Origin: Coffea arabica
Taxonomy: Eukaryota; Streptophyta; Magnoliopsida; Gentianales; Rubiaceae
NCBI RefSeq assembly: GCF_036785885.1
Contig: NC_092323.1
Coordinates: forward strand, 21,522,501-21,586,500
Reading direction: 5' to 3'
DNA: 64,000 bases
This document shows positions 59,194 through 64,000 of this stretch, one piece after another. Position 1 is the stretch's first letter. Each line of letters opens with the position of its first letter. A program made the position numbers and the translations under genes. Below the pieces are notes generated by a model. That model was not told where the DNA came from, made no database searches, and was given only the letters and a program-made list of their open reading frames with translations.

Positions 59194-60591
59194 TGATAGG
59201 GTGCTAATTGTTAGTAATTTTATTGTTAATTTTCCCCTTTGTCCTTGCCAAATATTGTTTAAATTATTAATATATACTTATATTTGATATTTGGACCTAT
59301 CTACAGGGAAGTTGAACTGAAATATACTAAAAAGGAGGACCTGTTGAGGAAAATTGCTCCACACATGGGAGATTCCAAAGAGCTTCACAAACCCGGGCCC
59401 ACAAGGTGCCACAGACGGATTGCACCTCTTTTGCTGATTAGAAGTTTTCCTATGAAGAGGAAACTAAAATCAAGGACTTCGGCAGAGCTCCAATTCTTTG
59501 GCCTTTGGACTCTCAATTCGGTGGGGACCACTAGATAGATAGCATTGAGTCATTTCTTTTGGCTTTAAGGAAACAAACGTACAGAGGAGAAGAAAGGCAT
59601 TAGTCTTTGTGGCTTGTTCCTTATTCGTGGGGACCACGAGACGAGTAGTAGTTTTTGTTTTAGAATAGGAGAGTTTCGTTTTGTTTTTGTTCTTGCTAGT
59701 TCCTTCGTATTCATGACTATATATAGCTTCTTTGCCGTCTCTTCTAGGGGGATGACGGAAACATAGCTTGTTTTCAATAATTACTTCTGCACTTTTGAAT
59801 GGGATTTCCTCCATGAAGATGAACTAATTCATTTTTTCTAGTCGAAGGTCAATTTGAGGACTCGGTTCCGAACATCTGTGAGATTTAATTATTTTATTTA
59901 TTTCTTTTATTTATTGGTATTTGTACGTTTCCTGATTTAATTGTTTATGATTGTTTTGTTATTTGAATGTCAAGGGTCCGATATTCGAATTAACCTAATA
60001 ATCTACTGTCATATTAATTGATTGAATCCGTAATTGTTCTATCGATTAATACCAGTGACGACTAGCGTGATTGGTTTCATGTTAGGGAAACGTATGATCT
60101 AACTTAAACAAACCCTCGTAGCGTGTTTGTTGGTTAGGGTTGGGTTTTTCTAATTATTAATGCAGTCAAATAATTAAATCCTATGGTCGTACCTAAGGTT
60201 ATTTCTTGGTTAGAGAAATAGTTAACGGTCGTACCTTAACTATCGAGAAATTAAGGAAAGGCTGGTTGTTCATCGCGTGTATGGCAACTATAACCAATCT
60301 ATTAATGAGTAATTGAATTATCTTTGCGTCGATGATCAGTTGCATGGACTGTGTCTGAAAAGTTGTACCTTTGGCTAGAGTCATATTGGTTATTGATTAA
60401 TTTCTATTAGTTGTTTTATTAGTTAGTTAATTAGTTATTTTATATTCTTCAAAAACCCCCCATATCTGGAACTTGAGAAGAAATTAAATTATCCCTAGTC
60501 CCTGTGGATTTGACCCTACTTACTGCTATATACAGAATTTGTATTTTATTTGAGCAGGTATTTATTATTGCACAGGCTCAACACCCTGTCA
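59194..60591 (+). repeat. 3' LTR of element 2
   Basis: 1398 bp, followed by target copy ATTTC. Confidence 0.95.
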
Positions 60592-61639
60592 ATTTCTGCA
60601 TCCTTATTTTTAGCTACTAAACTAGGACGTCGTCGTCAGCTGATTACACCTATTTAACTCATAACACACGCAAATTCCATTATTCATTCATACATCAAAG
60701 ATCCTTTATTAAATCCCACAATTCAGCAAAGACCTCTCAAAGGTACCACAATTCATAAAGAATTTTTGCCAGTGTAATTATTTTGGCAACTTATTATTAA
60801 GGAAAAAAGGAGAAAACAACACAATGGTACAACTTATTATTCTAATAATAATAATAATAAATTAATCATAATATGGCAAGCAATTTAATAGCAAGAGAAT
60901 TTTGGGGGGGGGGAAAGGAAAAAAGAAACCAGGGAAAAAAATGAGAACAAAACCAATATAAGAAATGTAGCAACACCACAAAATTATATATTCTAATAAA
61001 AATAATACTAATAATAACTGTAATACACACAATACAAAAATAATAGCATGGCAAGTAATTAAATAACAGCAAAGTTTGGGGAAAAAAGGGTGAAATGAAG
61101 AGGGGGAAGAAAAGAAATCCAGCACCACAACAAATATAATATTACACAACAAGAAGAATAAAAAGAAAAAAACGGAAAGATATTAAGGGATTTGGACATC
61201 ATCAGTTTAAGTTGAATTAATCCACCAAATGTACATTGTAGAAAATAGAGAGGAGTCTAAGTCCCTAATTTAAGCACTCCTTCCCACTTAATATGCAACT
61301 TTTTTTTAATATACAATATTTCCAAAGGTCAAAAGTAACATAACCAAGTTTTTTTCCATTTTTTTCTTGTCTCTTCTTAATATTTGTTGCAAAAAGAAGA
61401 AGAAGATATTTTAACATATTAATTAATTGAGTAAAAATAGAAGCAATTTAGAAGTTTCTGTACTACTCTGACTGAAATACAGAAATGCCTTGTGGAATGT
61501 ATCTTGCACACAGACGTGTGCTCAGCTAACTACAAGCATCATATCAATTTGCAGCAGAATTAAAAAAAGGAATTGAGACTGGTTGCATCAACTCAAACAA
61601 AAAGGAAAAAAAAAAGGAATTGCTTTCAAGAAACTTGAA
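60592..61639. other. NLR2 3' flank, proximal part (paralogue of 13811-14700)
   Basis: Continues the NLR flank interrupted by LTR element 2 ('atttctgca(t/c)cctta', 'aaactaggacgtcgtc'), then A-rich and G-run sequence up to the NLR2 stop. No gene. Confidence 0.8.
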
Positions 61640-64000
61640 TTAGACACGTTGTGAGGGGATTGATTCTGCTTCTGAGGGACTAGATTCTGATTCTTCTTTG
61701 CTGGAACTTCATGCACCAACACAATCTTCAATTGAGATCTTTAGAGTCTCATTTCCCATATCTCTCTGTTCTTGTTGAATTTGCTTCACTGAACTTGCAA
61801 CAGACTCACGACACCATCTCACCTCAATCATTTCGAGATTCGCACATTCCCCTAAACAAGAAGGCAACTCTTCCAACTTCGGACAACTTCGGACAACCAA
61901 TTTCTCAAGACGGGGAAAATTATCAAAAGATGCAGTCCAGCTACAAAAGTCCTACAAGCCTCTCAATTTCAAGATTCGGAGGCTAGGGAACTCCACTTCT
62001 TTCATTTTCCATTCTTCCCCAAGGGCTGAGTAAACGAATTTAAGCACTTCAAGATTGGGCAACTCTCCAATTGTTGAGATTTCACTCCATGGCTGATCAG
62101 TCACTCGGAGTGTCAACTTCTTCAAATTCAATGGGAATTTTAATCCATATTCGTATAAGAAACGCAGAGTAAGTGATTCTAGTTGACTAAAATAGTCAAA
62201 CACGAGAATCCCGTTGCCAATTCTTGTAGCTTCTTCTCTTGATTTCCTCATGTTACATCTCAGCCTGCGGATGCTTGGTAACTTTGCCAGTGTCTTTTGC
62301 AAGCTTTGAGAGGAGGAATCAATGGCAAGGCTTAAAGTGTCTAAATGATCTAAACCTGGGGATACTTCAAGATTTTCAACAGGAAAAATAAAACCAGCAT
62401 AGGAATATGTAATCCATAGATGCCGCAATGTCTTAATGTTCCAGATAGTCTTGGGTAACAAACAATCAGCGTAGTTTCCTCGTCCCAGAAAAGTTTGTAA
62501 CCTTGAGAGGTTAGCAATTGCAGCTGGGACGAAACTTGCTTCTTTAGTACGAAGAGCCAAGTATCTCAAGTGAACAAGCAAAAATACTTCCATAGGAAAA
62601 TATGCACCAAACTCCAATTCCCCCAAATCCAACACTCTTAGAAGTTTAGGTAATCAAAACCCCAAATCATCCTCCTTAAACAATAACAAACTGCGTACAT
62701 TGGGAAATTCTAGCATCAACTCCCCATTCATCGGATTACAAACTCGGTGGAGGTTGCTTGGGCTAGTAAGAACAAAAGGACCATTCTGACTATGCAAAAC
62801 ATGTAGAAAGTTTTCTTCTTTGGCTTTTTTCACACAAAACTCATGTACCAAATCATGAACTCGGCAGGCTTTAACACCACCCATGGTTCTTTGTTTGGAA
62901 ACCATAACTAAACTTCTATCAACTATATCCTTCAAGTAGTCATCTGCAACATCCTCTAAGCCTTTTCCTTTAGTCCTTTGCACGAATCATTCAGAGATCC
63001 AAAGCCATGACAACATTTGGACAGGAACATTTTCGTCTTCTTGAAATGCACCAAGGTAAAGAAGGCATGGCTTCAAATCATCTGGTAAATGACCGTAACT
63101 CAACTCAAGCGTCTTCATGCAGTATTCATCATCAAGGACAATACTGGAAGTTAGACTCTTTGTAACTTCTTCCCAGCAGTCTTCTGCAGTATTAGCAAGA
63201 ATTCCAGCAACAAGGACAACCGTGAGAGGTAAGCCCCTACAAGATTTTGCTATTTGAGAAGCAACTCCACTTAGTCTTGGAGGACAACCTTCTTTGCCAA
63301 ATAGCTTTTTCTGTAGCAAATTCCAACTCTCTTCATCGGTAAGGCAGCGGAGATGGTGAACCTTGCTATGAGGTTTGAATTGCAGAGACAAATTCTGCAA
63401 CCTGCTCGTGATGAGAATCCTACTTCCATTGGCGTCATCGGGCAATGATCTCTCCAACAAATTCCAAGTCTTAGCATCCCACAAATCATCCAAAACCAAG
63501 AGGTACTTATTTCTCAACAAAACTTGTTTTAGCTTTACAGCCAAATCATGTTCATCCATCTTTCGACATTGTTCAAGTTTTCCAGAATCAATACTATCCA
63601 ATATCTGAACTAACATGTTGTGCATACTATATGCTTGAGAAACAGTGCACCAAGCACGAATATTGAAATGCAACATTACTGATGGAGAATTGTAAACTAT
63701 ATTGGCTAATGTGGTCTTACCAAGCCCAGGCATACCCACGATGGGAACAACGTCCAACTGCCTTGATCCTCCTCTTGTAAAATTATCAGTGATAGTTTTC
63801 ACCTCGTCATCGAGAGGCACCAGCTCTTCATTGTACGCGGTGACAGTAACTTGTGATGGCACGCGAGTGAAAGTCTTGGTAACTCCCTTGATGGTTTCAC
63901 CAACATAGCTTATGCTATCATAGATCTCTTGAGCCTCAATCTTCATAACATTGATATCTCTAGCAACATCATCCAAAAAAAATTCACATCCATCACCAAC
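61640..64000 (-). pseudogene. R1-type NLR paralogue with four nonsense codons (NLR2, partial)
   Basis: Paralogue of NLR1, in one frame from beyond 64000 (first visible residues VGDGCEFFLDDVARD) to the ancestral stop at 61642-61640. NB-ARC motifs are intact: GMPGLGKTT, LLVLDDLW, GSRILITSR, GLPLTVVLVAGIL, and VHDLVHEFC for MHD. Four in-frame stops interrupt it: 62989-62987 (where NLR1 has Gly in ISEGFV), 62656-62654 (Trp in LGFWLP), 61954-61952 (Trp in RLWDF) and 61711-61709 (Arg of DARSSS). No frameshift was seen between these points. A product ending at the first stop would keep NB-ARC but lose the MHD region and all LRRs. The coiled-coil part lies outside the window. Confidence 0.92.

Larger units (their letters stand above)
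53070..60591 (+). mobile_element. LTR retrotransposon 2, Athila-like, lacking pol
   Basis: 7522-bp element with LTRs 53070-54476 and 59194-60591 (TGATAGGG...CCTGTCA). The 5-bp target duplication ATTTC is at 53065-53069 and 60592-60596. The layout matches element 1 (primer site, gag-like region, hairpins, GC island, 3' modules, purine tract), but the LTR sequences differ, so it is a related family. LTRs differ at roughly twenty sites plus a ~10-bp deletion. The interior has no pol motif. The undisturbed target is visible downstream of NLR1 at about 13811-13820. Confidence 0.93.

Noticed and set aside
37557..60591. Reverse transcriptase or integrase domains in the LTR elements
   Set aside because: Looked for YxDD-type, HHCC-type and DDE-type contexts among the reading frames; none found in either interior.
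1..64000. CRISPR array or bacterial operon
   Set aside because: The tandem arrays have no spacer structure, and all genes show plant introns or plant families.

Overview
The window is nuclear DNA from a flowering plant. The evidence is GT-AG introns, Athila-type tRNA-Asp-primed LTR elements, a plant Helitron carrying an RPA-like gene, hAT and Tourist-type elements, a tRNA-derived SINE, and an R1-type NLR disease-resistance gene. The R1-like NLR suggests an asterid eudicot (nightshade or coffee relatives), but that is inference at low confidence. The DNA is mostly AT-rich repeats. Only one host-type gene looks intact, the NLR at 14701-18456 (minus strand).

Layout, left to right. 1-12036: a large Helitron on the minus strand, 5' end at 12036 and 3' end beyond base 1. 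It carries a four-exon Rep/helicase gene whose rebuilt frame is uninterrupted, and a spliced RPA70-like gene that runs off the left edge. 12037-18456: NLR1 and its 3' flank, with a SINE between perfect 14-bp target repeats. 18457-27014: a TE zone with repeated copies of NLR1 upstream-like sequence, a hAT element with 8-bp target duplications and a duplicated right end, and a Tourist-like element with an AT-repeat core. 27015-37556: nested inverted repeats. At their core, arms built of a ~106-bp tandem repeat flank a broken copy of a host gene (ASG1-like). 37557-44506: an LTR retrotransposon without pol, inserted into a ~106-bp repeat array. 44507-47400: a second copy of the same arm structure, holding the 3' exons of a calreticulin gene instead. 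47400-51205: flank and a 3.0-kb non-autonomous Helitron. 51206-64000: a paralogue of the NLR1 region, with its flank split by a second pol-less LTR retrotransposon (53070-60591), then NLR2, which has four in-frame stops and runs off the right edge.

Two blocks are therefore duplicated. The NLR block is 12037-18456 versus 51206-64000. The repeat block is about 32345-36116 versus 46093-50453. Each paralogue supplies an empty site for insertions in the other, so the SINE and LTR element 2 can be dated after the NLR duplication. The most unusual structure is the pair of related inverted-repeat shells carrying fragments of two unrelated host genes, both with their native stop codon near the left arm. 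Exon coordinates come from reading splice sites by eye; no alignment or database search was run.
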